A stretch of 64,000 nucleotides of DNA from Williamsia serinedens (lineage in GTDB: Bacteria > Actinomycetota > Actinomycetes > Mycobacteriales > Mycobacteriaceae). The notes beneath the pieces were generated by a model. The model had not been told where the DNA came from. It saw only the letters and a list, made by a program, of their open reading frames with translations, and searched no databases. Shown here piece by piece: positions 1 through 8,486 of the stretch (position 1 is its first letter; every line of letters begins with the position of its first letter). The stretch is taken from the NCBI RefSeq assembly GCF_024171725.1, contig NZ_JAMTCG010000004.1:496001-560000 (forward strand), read 5' to 3'. The position numbers and the translations under genes were made by a program.

Positions 1-410
1 CGCAACCTGTCGGCGAGGTCGCCGGTCGCGGCGGCCAGCGCCGCTGCCTGGCGCTCGGGCGACCCGCGCTCGAGCACGCGACAGACGGTCGCGGCGCCCA
101 CCTGCCCGACCTGCGCCCTCGTCGTGTCGACCGACCGAGCGTCGGACCGTTCATGTGCGGCGACGCCGACGAGACCGCCGGCGGCCGCGAGGACCACGAC
201 GCCCGCGCCGACGGCGACGACCGCCTCGGGAGCTCGCACCACGCGCACCGCGACAGTGAGTGCCACGGCGGCGACGACCGACGTCAGCAGCAGGGACAGC
301 CACCAGCCGGGCGTGCCGACCACCATCGCCATGAGGGCGACCAGGCCGACGGCCACCGTCAGCCCCGCGCCGCCGACCCACATCTGCACGACACGTCGGA
401 TCGGCGTCAC
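1..410 (-). CDS. Partial membrane protein, Mce-associated-like (C-terminus beyond window)
   Basis: A leftward reading frame starts with GTG at 410 and stays open to the window edge, so the C-terminus is missing. The visible 136 residues have a short basic N-terminus, then about three hydrophobic segments (roughly residues 12-33, 38-60 and 66-90), then a soluble part. That soluble part ends in A-T-G-D-L-A-D-R-L, which resembles the A-T-G-E-F-R-D-E-F element of the neighbouring Mce-associated-like protein. The GTG overlaps the TGA of the upstream gene (GTGA), so the two are translationally coupled. I infer a second membrane-anchored protein of the same general type. The call rests on this weak similarity and the coupling. 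No specific function can be assigned. Confidence 0.6.
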   Translation of the reverse strand, partial: MTPIRRVVQMWVGGAGLTVAVGLVALMAMVVGTPGWWLSLLLTSVVAAVALTVAVRVVRAPEAVVAVGAGVVVLAAAGGLVGVAAHERSDARSVDTTRAQVGQVGAATVCRVLERGSPERQAAALAAATGDLADRL

Positions 411-988
411 GGGACCAACCCGACCGACGCGAGTTTGAGCCGCCCGTCGTCGCGGGCGACGTCGACGACGAGCCGCAGCCGGCGCGGATCGCCCTCCTGC
501 ACGGCCGCGTCGGTGCGGCGGGTGACGAGCACGGCCGTCACGAGGACCGACCCCCCGTCGCCACGACGGCCGACGAGCGCGACGCCGTCGACGTCACCGG
601 TGGTCTGCGTCCCGAGCCGCGCGACGACGGCACTCCACGAACCGCTCGACTGGGCGAACTCGTCCCGGAACTCCCCCGTCGCGTCGTCGAGGACGCGACC
701 TGCCCGGTCGGGATCACGCGAGTCCGGGGTGAGCAGCGGGGTGGCCAGCGTTCGCGCCGCGGCGAGCACGTCGGCGTCGCTCGGCACGGTGGTGGCCATT
801 CGGCGCCCGACGACGATCCCGGCCGCGACGGCCACCGCCAGGACGACGACGAGGGCCGCGATCGTCCATCGCGGTACGCCCGGCGCGCGGGCGCCCCCCT
901 CGAGGCGTCGGAGGTCGGCCTCGGCGGCGACGAGTTCGCGCCGCGCACGGCGCACCGCCCGACGGGCATCCCGCCTGTCCGAACCCAC
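407..988 (-). CDS. Mce-associated membrane protein-like
   Basis: A 193-residue protein with a GTG start preceded by a purine-rich AGAGGTG site. It has a charged N-terminus of about 40 residues rich in Arg and Glu, one transmembrane helix around residues 42-63, and an exported domain of about 130 residues. This single-anchor plus NTF2/VirB8-like extracytoplasmic layout is that of the Mce-associated proteins that accompany lipid-importing Mce complexes in mycolata. The segment around A-T-G-E-F-R-D-E-F is typical of that group. No mce genes are visible, so a role in Mce transport is inference. It is coupled by GTGA to the partial gene on its left. Confidence 0.65.
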   Translation of the reverse strand: MGSDRRDARRAVRRARRELVAAEADLRRLEGGARAPGVPRWTIAALVVVLAVAVAAGIVVGRRMATTVPSDADVLAAARTLATPLLTPDSRDPDRAGRVLDDATGEFRDEFAQSSGSWSAVVARLGTQTTGDVDGVALVGRRGDGGSVLVTAVLVTRRTDAAVQEGDPRRLRLVVDVARDDGRLKLASVGLVP

Positions 989-1006
989 GCCTCACCTCTT
1001 CTCGAC

Positions 1007-1035
1007 CGGGACCGCTGCACCCCCGGCCGGTCCCG
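1007..1035. terminator. Candidate hairpin downstream of the nSTAND1 gene
   Basis: CGGGACCG at 1007-1014 can pair with CGGTCCCG at 1028-1035 across a 13-nt loop. It lies between the stop of the nSTAND1-WD40 gene and the start of the next leftward gene. There is no T-run, so it is a weak terminator candidate. Confidence 0.3.
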
Positions 1036-1068
1036 CACATCGTAGGTGTCACACGGGTCGCGGCGATC

Positions 1069-4000
1069 TCACCGACACGGGGGCTGGTACGGCAGCCCCG
1101 GGACGTACAGGGCCCACTCGTCGCGGGAGATGGGGTCGGTGTCGATGCGGCACGCGGCGTCCACGACGCCGGTCACGTCGGTGTCCCACGACCCGACCAC
1201 GCCGGCCGCACCGGTGGCGAGCACCTGCTTGTCTCCCGGCCCGAACTGGACGTCGTAGATGCGCCCCGGGAACGCCTGCAGGCGCGCCGACGCGGTGGGA
1301 CGCCGCGGATCGCGGACGTCCCAGACCCACAGTCGCCCGTCGGCACCACCCGCCGCGACCCTGGTCCCGTCGCGGCTAAAGGTCGCCCCGTAGACCGCCC
1401 CCGTCGGGCCGCCGAGATCGGAGACCACCCGCGGGGCCGCCGGATCCGAGACGTCCACCAACTTCACCTGACTCGTCGCCGAGCTGACCACCACCCGCCG
1501 GCCGTCCGGAGAGAACCGCGACGCGAGAGCACCCGTCTCGAACAGCTTCGTGCGGGACAGGATCCTGGGGCGCGACGGCGAGGACAGATCGACCACCACG
1601 ACGTAGCCGTTCACGGTGGAGACGACCGCGCGACGGCCGCCCGGCGCCATCGACACCCACGCGAGCCCGTCGCCCATGTCGAGCGAGGCGACCTGTCGCG
1701 GCGCACGCGGGTCCGCGATGTCGATGACCGGCATCTGCGTCGACAGCGTCGAGCCACCGATCGCCACCGCGCTCTCGTCGCTGACACCCATGGTCTCGAC
1801 GAGTTTCCCGGGGGTGAGGTCGACCGGCGGTGACACCACGGACGCCCGGGTGGGGTCGGAGACGTCCGCGATGTACATCCGCCCGTCGACGGTCCCGACG
1901 GCGACGAGTCTCGCGTCCCGCGTCATGTCCAACGCCGTGAAACCCGTTCCGGCGGGGGGTGACACGTTCGGACCCGCGCGTTGCAGGCCGGCGGTCGGGT
2001 CGATCCGCCACTGCGAGAACGCGCCGTCGGCGTCGGAGGTGCTGACCGTGAAGCGCGGACCGTCGGACTGGAAGGCGAACTGGAAGGTGTTCTTCGGCCC
2101 GGCCTGCACGGAGTACTGCCTGGACGGCCACACCGCGACGGCGCCGTCCCCGCTCGATGTCACGACCGTGCTCCCCGCGAACGCGGCCTGCGAGACGGTG
2201 TTGCCGACCCGCAACGCCTGCGGCGGTGTCCGGTTCACGAGGTCGTAGACGCGCGCGGTGTCGTCGCTGCTGGAGCCGACGAGGTGGGTGCCGTCGTCGC
2301 TGTAGGCGACTCCGTTCACGTAGCTGCCGAAGTCGGTGTAGTCGGCGGTCATCACCGGGCGTGTCGGGTCCGTCATGGAATAGGTCTTGATGTCCCGACT
2401 CTTCAGCGCGAGCGCCAGCTCACCGGTGCGGGGCGAGAAGTCCGCGTCGTCGGCACTGATGTTGCTCGCCCCGGGCAACGCGATGGCGGAGATGGGGCGG
2501 ATCGCATCGAGGTCGACGGCGCTGATGTCCACCCGCTGCAACGCGCTGGCGCTCGCGAGGATCCGCCCGTCACGGCTGAACGCGACCATGGTCGCCGCGC
2601 CCGCGAACGACGGCGGTGTCGCGAGCGGCGTCCACCGGTGCGACGCGTCCCGTCGGTAGACCTGGATTCCCGGCCCGTCGAGCGCGAGGGCGAGCATCCG
2701 ACCCGTGGGGTCGAGCGCGAGGTCGACGATCGACGTGGTGACGCGAGGGATGTCGGACAGCGCTCTGGGGCGGGCCGGGTCTCGGACGTCCCATGCCGCG
2801 AGTCCGTCAGTGCCGGCCGCCCAGAGCGTCGACCCGTCGGGCGAGAACTTGACACCCAGCAGACGCTGATCGTCGCTCGCCGCGCCGACCGTGGCGATCG
2901 ACGGCGAAAGACCCGTCGGGGTGAGTCGGAACAACCGCACGCGGTGATCCGACGACGCCGCCGCGACGAACGTGCCGTCGGGTGACACCGCCAGCCCGAC
3001 ACCCCCGCCGGCCGTGGCGCGCCGCGCGGGGATCGGTCCCGACGTCAGGTCGAGCAGGGCCGAGCGCGCCTCGATCGTGGGGCTGAGCCGATACGCGACC
3101 AACGCCAACTGCAGTGCGAGGGCGGGGTTGCGCAGCCGCTGCTCGTCGGCGACGTTCGCCAGCCGCGCCGACGTCGCGTCGAGCCGGCTGTTCTCGGCGG
3201 CGTTGCGCTGGGACACCGCCTCCGACCGCGCCACCACCGCCAGCACCGCGGCGACGAGGGCGACGACGGCGAACAGGCAGGCGGTGACGGTGATCGCCCG
3301 CATCCGACGGGCCTGTCGTTTGCCGCGCTCGGCGATGTGGTCGCGACGGGCCACGGCCCGGTCGAGGAAGCGACGTTGCTCGCCGGTGACACGCATGGCG
3401 TTCTCCGGGGAGTCGGCGAACTCGGTGAACAGGTCGAGGCGGCCGCCCAGGGGCAGCAGTTCGGGTGCCTCGTCGCCGTCGACCCAGAGCTCGACCGCGG
3501 CCTGGAGGCGGCGGGCGATGAGGAGCTGGTCGCGGTCCTCGTCGACCCACCGCATGAGACGGGGCCACGCCGACAGCAGCGCCTCGTGGGCGATCTCGGC
3601 GTGCGTCTCCGACACCGACACCAGGCGGGCGGCGGCGAACCTGTCGAGCACTCCGGCCGCGCGGCGCTCGCGGACGTCACGCTTGGCGTCCGGCTTGTCG
3701 GCCGCCGGGACGCCGAGTTCGGCCAACGGCGCACGACGACGCGACGTGGTGTCGTCGTCGACCATGGTCATGGCCAGCAGCTGCCGGCGGGCCACCATCT
3801 TCTCGGCGTAGTCGAGCTCGCTGTAGACCCGCTCCGCGGTCTGCTCCACCGCGCCGCGGATGCGTCCGGTCGCGACGTAGTCGGCGACGGTGAGTGTCCG
3901 CTTGTTCGAGCGCGACCACGTCGACAGCAGGGCGTGCGAAAGCAGGGGCAGAGCGCTGCCGAGACCGGTCGCGGTGAGCCCCGGACGCAGATCGGCGATG

Positions 4001-4914
4001 AGCAGGTCGACGAGATCGTCGGAGACCGTGATGCCCGCGACCGCGGCCGGCCCGACGATGACGTCCCGGAGCTGACCGTGGTCGAGCGCGGGCACCAGCA
4101 CCGTCGCGTTCTGCAGGGCGCGGGCGGCGCGCGGGTTCTCGGCGAGGACGCCGTAGTAGTCGGCCCGGACGGTGATGACGCCGAACGTCCGCTCCCGGCG
4201 CGACGCGGTGAACTCCGCCAGCGCGACGATCAGGTCGCGGCGGGCGTCGGAGTCGTTGACCGTGTACATCTCCTCGAACTGGTCGATGGCGATCAGCACC
4301 GGCCCGTCTCCCGCGGGCAGCGATGCAACGGCCGAGCGGAACGACCCGACGGGGTCGCCGCCGGGGGTGAAGAGGAGGTAGCGCCAGTCCTCGAACGGGC
4401 CCTCCCGGCCGATCTGCGCGAGCAGTCCCGCCCGCAGCACCGACGACTTCCCGGCACCCGAGGGACCGACGAGCGTCACGACCGGCAACCGGTCGACGCC
4501 GGTGACGATCGCCGTCGGGCGCTCCGACTGCTCCAGGACGGTCTCGATCACGAGGTCGGTCACGTCGGCGCGGCCGAAGAACACCGAGTGGTCGTCGACC
4601 TCGAACGGGGTGAACCCCCGATAGGGCGACGCCGGGAGGGCGTTCTTCCGCGGCGCCTGCCGCCGCGCACGGGCCGCGGCGTCCAGCCACTCGTCGTGCT
4701 CGGGCTCGGCGACCCCGATCGCCTCGAGCACGCGCCGGAGCGCGTCCTCCATCTGTGACTGCGGGGCGTGATGCCCGGCGAACCATCCCCCGACGGTCGC
4801 GGCGCTGGCGCCCGCCCGGCCCGCGATCTCGCGGATCGAGAGCCCCGCGACCGATTTCTGCTCGGTCAGGGCACGCGCGAGCTCCTCGCGCGTCTCGATC
4901 GTCTCGGGTCGCAC
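1069..4914 (-). CDS. HTH-nSTAND1 NTPase with transmembrane helix and WD40 repeats
   Basis: A 1281-residue signalling-type protein. Residues 10-60 form an XRE-like helix-turn-helix region. Around residue 98 the Y-R-G-F-T-P-F motif and F-F-G-R open an nSTAND1-type NTPase domain, with Walker A GPSGAGKS at 150-157 and a Walker B-like I-A-I-D-Q-F-E-E near 208-215. One hydrophobic helix spans about 540-563. From about 620 to the end are WD40-type repeats with recurring S-P-D-G and V-W-D motifs, likely a beta-propeller. STAND proteins act as ligand-triggered NTPase switches with the repeats as sensor. Ligand and output here are unknown. The GTG start has a strong GGAGGGG site. It is divergent from a small LuxR-type regulator, which may form a pair with it. 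Confidence 0.85.
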   Translation of the reverse strand: MRPETIETREELARALTEQKSVAGLSIREIAGRAGASAATVGGWFAGHHAPQSQMEDALRRVLEAIGVAEPEHDEWLDAAARARRQAPRKNALPASPYRGFTPFEVDDHSVFFGRADVTDLVIETVLEQSERPTAIVTGVDRLPVVTLVGPSGAGKSSVLRAGLLAQIGREGPFEDWRYLLFTPGGDPVGSFRSAVASLPAGDGPVLIAIDQFEEMYTVNDSDARRDLIVALAEFTASRRERTFGVITVRADYYGVLAENPRAARALQNATVLVPALDHGQLRDVIVGPAAVAGITVSDDLVDLLIADLRPGLTATGLGSALPLLSHALLSTWSRSNKRTLTVADYVATGRIRGAVEQTAERVYSELDYAEKMVARRQLLAMTMVDDDTTSRRRAPLAELGVPAADKPDAKRDVRERRAAGVLDRFAAARLVSVSETHAEIAHEALLSAWPRLMRWVDEDRDQLLIARRLQAAVELWVDGDEAPELLPLGGRLDLFTEFADSPENAMRVTGEQRRFLDRAVARRDHIAERGKRQARRMRAITVTACLFAVVALVAAVLAVVARSEAVSQRNAAENSRLDATSARLANVADEQRLRNPALALQLALVAYRLSPTIEARSALLDLTSGPIPARRATAGGGVGLAVSPDGTFVAAASSDHRVRLFRLTPTGLSPSIATVGAASDDQRLLGVKFSPDGSTLWAAGTDGLAAWDVRDPARPRALSDIPRVTTSIVDLALDPTGRMLALALDGPGIQVYRRDASHRWTPLATPPSFAGAATMVAFSRDGRILASASALQRVDISAVDLDAIRPISAIALPGASNISADDADFSPRTGELALALKSRDIKTYSMTDPTRPVMTADYTDFGSYVNGVAYSDDGTHLVGSSSDDTARVYDLVNRTPPQALRVGNTVSQAAFAGSTVVTSSGDGAVAVWPSRQYSVQAGPKNTFQFAFQSDGPRFTVSTSDADGAFSQWRIDPTAGLQRAGPNVSPPAGTGFTALDMTRDARLVAVGTVDGRMYIADVSDPTRASVVSPPVDLTPGKLVETMGVSDESAVAIGGSTLSTQMPVIDIADPRAPRQVASLDMGDGLAWVSMAPGGRRAVVSTVNGYVVVVDLSSPSRPRILSRTKLFETGALASRFSPDGRRVVVSSATSQVKLVDVSDPAAPRVVSDLGGPTGAVYGATFSRDGTRVAAGGADGRLWVWDVRDPRRPTASARLQAFPGRIYDVQFGPGDKQVLATGAAGVVGSWDTDVTGVVDAACRIDTDPISRDEWALYVPGLPYQPPCR

Positions 4915-4952
4915 AGATCCCCTCCACCTGGGCTTTCACCCGTCACCCGGCT

Positions 4953-4990
4953 GTACGACGTACGGACCTCCGTACGGACCTGGCCGTACG
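4953..4990. promoter_or_regulatory. Candidate operator: repeated CGTACGGACCT with internal palindrome
   Basis: In the 186-nt region between the divergent nSTAND1 and LuxR-type genes, CGTACGGACCT occurs at 4959-4969 and again at 4971-4981 (12-nt step). GTACG half-sites occur at 4953 and 4985. The second copy is centred on the perfect palindrome TCCGTACGGA (4969-4978). The position suggests control of one or both genes. The bound factor is unknown. Confidence 0.4.
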
Positions 4991-5100
4991 TGCCGCCACC
5001 GCTGGAACGCGCACGCCCCGCCGGAGATAGTTCTCACATCGCACACCTGTTCAGCAACTGCAGGTGCACACAGGTCCCCCGACCGGAGGAAATCGTACCC

Positions 5101-5487
5101 ATGTCCGTGGCCCCCCATATGCCGGTTGTGTCCCCCTACGCCCGACTGGCGTCGAGCGCACCCGCCTCCACGCACCCGCTGCGCCGACCCTCCGCACTCC
5201 GGGTCGTCCCGACCCCGCCCGCGCCGGCGGTCGAGGCCGCGCCGCCCGCGCCCCCTGTCGAGCGCCCGTCGCTGTCCCGTCGCGAGGTCGAGGTCCTGCT
5301 CGCCTGGCTCGCCGCCGAGTCGAAGGCCGAGGCCGCCGCGGCCCTCTACATCACCGCCTCGACGGTCAACACCCACCTGACCCGCATCCGGGCGAAGTAC
5401 ACCGCCGTCGGTCGGCCCGCCCGCTCGAAGGCGAACCTGTTCGCCCGCGCCATCCAGGACGGCTACACGCGCCTCGACGAGTGGTGA
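5101..5487 (+). CDS. Small LuxR-type HTH regulator
   Basis: A 128-residue protein. The first 55 residues are Pro/Ala-rich and probably disordered. Residues about 58-125 form a LuxR/GerE-type DNA-binding domain: L-S-R-R-E-V-E-V-L at its start and a recognition region with S-T-V-N-T-H-L-T-R-I. It has no receiver domain or other sensor domain, so any signal must come from a partner or from expression level. It is divergent from the nSTAND1-WD40 gene with a repeat-containing control region between them, and a perfect bidirectional hairpin follows it. The ATG at 5101 follows a GGAGGAAA-type site. Its targets are unknown. Confidence 0.75.
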   Translation: MSVAPHMPVVSPYARLASSAPASTHPLRRPSALRVVPTPPAPAVEAAPPAPPVERPSLSRREVEVLLAWLAAESKAEAAAALYITASTVNTHLTRIRAKYTAVGRPARSKANLFARAIQDGYTRLDEW

Positions 5488-5509
5488 GTCCCGGCTCGAC
5501 TCGCTCCTG

Positions 5510-5555
5510 ACACGACGAGACCCCGCCGACATCCGTCGGCGGGGTCTCGTCGTGT
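5510..5555. terminator. Perfect 21-bp bidirectional terminator hairpin
   Basis: Positions 5510-5530 and 5535-5555 are exact reverse complements (21 bp) around the loop ATCC. The hairpin lies between two convergent genes, a few tens of bases past one stop and just before the other, so it probably serves both transcripts. Neither side has a long T-run. Confidence 0.8.
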
Positions 5556-5567
5556 GGCGGGTCGCTG

Positions 5568-6452
5568 CTACTTGGCGACGGGGGTGCCGTTCACCCGCTT
5601 GAGGTACTCGGCGCGCTCGACGTCGTCGTAGCTGAGGAACATGCTGTTCATCCCGGTGAGACGACCCAGCGATCGCTTGAGGCCGGGGGCCATGACCGGG
5701 TTCGCGTGGACCCACGCCATCGAGCGCGGCACCGTGATGTGCGTCGTCGAGCCGAGGATGCTGTTGCGCACCTCGCGGGCCACGTCCTCGGGGCCGACGG
5801 TCTGGACGAACTTGTTCGTCGCGATGCCGGAGATGAGCGCGGTCCGGGTGAAGGTCGGGTTGACCGTCTTCACCCGCACACCCTGCGGTGCCAGCTCGAC
5901 GTCGGCGGCCTCGGAGAAGGTGATGACGCCGGCCTTTGCGCCGTTGTAGATGGTCAGGCCCGGGACCGGAAGCCGGCCGGCCACCGACCCGATGTTGATG
6001 ACCTGACCGCCGCCGCGGGCGATCATGCGCTTGGCCGCGCACTGGGTACCGATGACGACGCCGAGCAGGTCGATGTCGAAGTTCCGCTTGATGACGTTGA
6101 GGTCGTAGTTCAGCAGCGGACCGGTCGGCATGATGCCGGCGTTGTTGATCAGGACGTCGATGGGTCCGGCGACCTTCTCGACCTCGTCGAGGAAGTTCTC
6201 GAACGACTCGGGGTCGGTGACGTCGAGGACGAAGCCCTCGTGGCCGAGGTCGGCGGCCGCCTTGCCGACCGCCTCGTCGTCGATGTCACCGATGACGACG
6301 GTCGCGCCGGCGTCGCGGAGGGTCTTCGCGGTCTCCAGACCGATGCCGCGCGCGGCACCGGTGATGGCGATCGTCAGGCCGCGCACGTCGGGACGGTCGG
6401 CGGTCGCGCGCTTGCCGCGCACCCGCGACAGGATGCCGGTCTTCGGGCTCAT
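5568..6452 (-). CDS. Short-chain dehydrogenase/reductase (SDR)
   Basis: A 294-residue classical SDR. The Rossmann glycine motif G-A-A-R-G-I-G is near residue 33, N-N-A-G near residue 106, and the catalytic Ser plus Y-N-G-A-K follow near residues 155-172. It should oxidise or reduce an alcohol/carbonyl with NAD(P)(H). Substrate is unknown. It is the last gene of a leftward P450-TetR-SDR operon. As I recall, the order P450/TetR/SDR also occurs around cyp136 in M. tuberculosis (Rv3057c-Rv3059), which suggests a conserved oxidation module. The start is the ATG after a GGAGT site. A longer in-frame extension has no ribosome site. Confidence 0.85.
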   Translation of the reverse strand: MSPKTGILSRVRGKRATADRPDVRGLTIAITGAARGIGLETAKTLRDAGATVVIGDIDDEAVGKAAADLGHEGFVLDVTDPESFENFLDEVEKVAGPIDVLINNAGIMPTGPLLNYDLNVIKRNFDIDLLGVVIGTQCAAKRMIARGGGQVINIGSVAGRLPVPGLTIYNGAKAGVITFSEAADVELAPQGVRVKTVNPTFTRTALISGIATNKFVQTVGPEDVAREVRNSILGSTTHITVPRSMAWVHANPVMAPGLKRSLGRLTGMNSMFLSYDDVERAEYLKRVNGTPVAK

Positions 6453-6501
6453 GGGGTACTCCTGGTTTCTCTCTCGTGCGGAGTGGTGCGCGCGCGGCGC
6501 G

Positions 6502-7086
6502 TCACCACACCATGGGGGACAGATGTTTGGCCGCGAAGGCGCGGACGTACTCGGGTTCCTGTTTCTCCTCCGACCCCGGGACCTCGAGCTGTGAGATGAC
6601 AAGTCGGACGATGATCTCGACGGCGTCGGTGAGGTCGGGGTCGGGGCGCACCGCCCCCACCCCGCGCAACGCGCGGACGGTGCGCGCGGTGACCGCGTCG
6701 ATGAACATCGACGTGACCGACGACGACGTGATGCCCTTCATCTCGAGGTCGTCGACGACGAGCCGGTGCATCAGCGGATCCTTCAGGATGAGCTGCGCGC
6801 CGACGGCGAACGCCTCGGCGATCGCCTCCGGTGGCGTGAGGCCCACGATCGCCTGCTCCATCTGGGCCATCCCGTCCTTGTAGAGACGGGTGGCCACGGC
6901 CACCAGCAACGACTCCTTGTTCGGGAAGCGCCGATAGAGCGTGCTGCGCGACACCTCGGCGCGGCGGGCGATTTCGTCGACCGATGCCTTGCGGACCCCG
7001 ACCTCGGTGAACTCCTGCGCGGCGGCGGTGAGGATCGCCTCCTCCTGGAGCTCCGGGTCGTCGGTGTTGCGGGTCTTGCGGCTCAT
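6502..7086 (-). CDS. TetR family regulator of the P450-SDR operon
   Basis: A 194-residue one-component repressor. Residues about 15-60 carry the TetR HTH with A-S-V-D-E-I-A-R-R-A and S-R-S-T-L-Y-R-R-F-P-N-K-E-S-L. The rest is the ligand-binding helical domain. Its ATG overlaps the P450 stop (ATGA), so it is co-expressed with the P450 and is probably autoregulated. The likely binding site is the perfect 20-bp palindrome at 8442-8461 just upstream of the P450. The inducer is unknown and may be a P450 substrate or product. Confidence 0.85.
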   Translation of the reverse strand: MSRKTRNTDDPELQEEAILTAAAQEFTEVGVRKASVDEIARRAEVSRSTLYRRFPNKESLLVAVATRLYKDGMAQMEQAIVGLTPPEAIAEAFAVGAQLILKDPLMHRLVVDDLEMKGITSSSVTSMFIDAVTARTVRALRGVGAVRPDPDLTDAVEIIVRLVISQLEVPGSEEKQEPEYVRAFAAKHLSPMVW

Positions 7087-8420
7087 CGCTTCCGCAGCGT
7101 CACGGGGAACCCGTCCTTCGGGATCGGCAGCGAGCTGTAGTTCATAGGCAGCGTGTAGTCGTCGGGCACCGACCATTCGTAGTTCCGCAGCAGCTGATGC
7201 ATGATCGTCTTGATCTCCATCTGCCCGAAGTACAGGCCGATGCACTTGTGCACGCCACCGCCGAACGGGTGCCACGCCATCCGGTGCTTCTTGTCCTCGG
7301 CCCGGTCGGGACCGAAGCGTTCGGGATCGAAGCGCCACGGATCGCTGTAGATCTCCGGGTCGTAGTGGTCGCTGAGAGCCGTCAGCGAGACGAAGGTGCC
7401 CTTCGGCACGAAGTAGCCCTGGATCTGGGTGTCCTTCACCGCGGCGCGCGGATGGGCGGGCACCGGGGTGCACATCCGCAGCGACTCCTTAAAGATCAGG
7501 TCGAGCTCGGTCAACTTGCCCAGGTCGTCGTACGACAGCTCCGAGTCCATCGCCAGCGACTGCTCGCGGGCGCGGCGCTGCCACTCCGGCGACTTCGCCA
7601 TCCGGTAGCACATCTGGGTCATCGAGATCGTCGACGTGTCGTGCGCGGCCATGAGCACGAAGATCATGTGGTTGACGATGTCCTCGTCGGAGAAGGTCTT
7701 GCCCTCCTCGCTCTCCGCGTGGCACAGCACCGAGAACAGGTCGTCGGTCTTGGTGGCCCGCTTGGCCGGGATGTGCGAGTAGAAGAAGTCCTCGAGGATC
7801 TTGCGCGAGCGGATCCCCTTGCCCCAGCGGGTGCCCGGGATCGGCTTGCGGATCACCGCGACGCCGGCCTGCACCGTCTCGAGGAACGCCTTGTTGATGC
7901 GATCGGCCTCGGCCTTGGGCAGTTCGAGGCCGAGGAACACCTCGAGGGCGACGTCCAGCGTGAGCGCCTTGAACTCGTGGAACAGCTCGACCTGACCGGT
8001 CGGAAAGGTCTGCATGCGCTGGGCGATCATCGGCTGCATCAGCGCCATGTACTTCTTCAGCACGGCCGGGTTGAAGCCCTGCTGGAGGATCAGCCGGTGG
8101 CTGCGGTGCTCGTCGAAGTCGAGCAGCATGACGCCCCGGTTGAAGAACGGTCCGATGAGGAACGTCCACGCCGGGCCGTTCGCGAACGCCTTGTCCTTGT
8201 TCATCAGGACCTGCTCGGTGGCCTCCGGCCCCGAGGCGACGACCCAGTCGCGCCCGAACATCTTCAGCGCCGAGATCTTGCCGAACTCGGCGAGGCGCTT
8301 GCGCTGGAATCCGAACGGGTCGTGGCGCATCTGCAGCACGGCCATGACCCCGTTCTTCTTCTGGAGCGGGACCTCCTTCAAGCCGCTGTCGGTCGGAGCC
8401 CGGAACGTCGTGGCCGTCAT
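7083..8420 (-). CDS. Cytochrome P450, CYP136-like
   Basis: A 445-residue P450. The heme-thiolate loop is F-G-G-G-V-H-K-C-I-G with Cys about residue 393. The I-helix has M-A-A-H-D-T-S-T and the K-helix F-K-E-S-L-R. The stretch I-G-P-F-F-N-R-G-V-M-L-L-D-F-D-E-H and the heme loop match my memory of mycobacterial CYP136. I chose the ATG at 8420 because GGAGGT lies 7 nt before it. An in-frame ATG at 8435 lies upstream of that site. It needs an external ferredoxin/reductase, and none is adjacent. It leads an operon with TetR and SDR genes. The natural substrate of CYP136 is not established to my knowledge. Confidence 0.85.
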   Translation of the reverse strand: MTATTFRAPTDSGLKEVPLQKKNGVMAVLQMRHDPFGFQRKRLAEFGKISALKMFGRDWVVASGPEATEQVLMNKDKAFANGPAWTFLIGPFFNRGVMLLDFDEHRSHRLILQQGFNPAVLKKYMALMQPMIAQRMQTFPTGQVELFHEFKALTLDVALEVFLGLELPKAEADRINKAFLETVQAGVAVIRKPIPGTRWGKGIRSRKILEDFFYSHIPAKRATKTDDLFSVLCHAESEEGKTFSDEDIVNHMIFVLMAAHDTSTISMTQMCYRMAKSPEWQRRAREQSLAMDSELSYDDLGKLTELDLIFKESLRMCTPVPAHPRAAVKDTQIQGYFVPKGTFVSLTALSDHYDPEIYSDPWRFDPERFGPDRAEDKKHRMAWHPFGGGVHKCIGLYFGQMEIKTIMHQLLRNYEWSVPDDYTLPMNYSSLPIPKDGFPVTLRKR

Positions 8421-8441
8421 CTCATGCACCTCCATTGGAAC

Positions 8442-8461
8442 AGATACGAAGAATCGTATCT
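8442..8461. promoter_or_regulatory. TetR-type operator, perfect 20-bp palindrome
   Basis: AGATACGA-AGAA-TCGTATCT is a perfect inverted repeat (8-bp arms, 4-nt centre) 22 nt upstream of the P450 ATG. It is AT-rich against a GC-rich background. Position and shape fit a site for the TetR encoded in the same operon. Confidence 0.7.
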
Positions 8462-8486
8462 TTGGAGGCGGCCGGTGTCTACCAGG

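Noticed and set aside
1069-4914. Anti-phage defence system centred on the nSTAND1 protein
   Set aside because: STAND proteins can act in defence, but no nuclease, other effector or mobile-element context is nearby. The membrane helix and WD40 repeats fit general signalling equally well.
6502-7086. This TetR as the missing MftR
   Set aside because: It is about 10 kb from mftA, overlaps the P450 gene and has its own operator. It belongs to the P450 operon.
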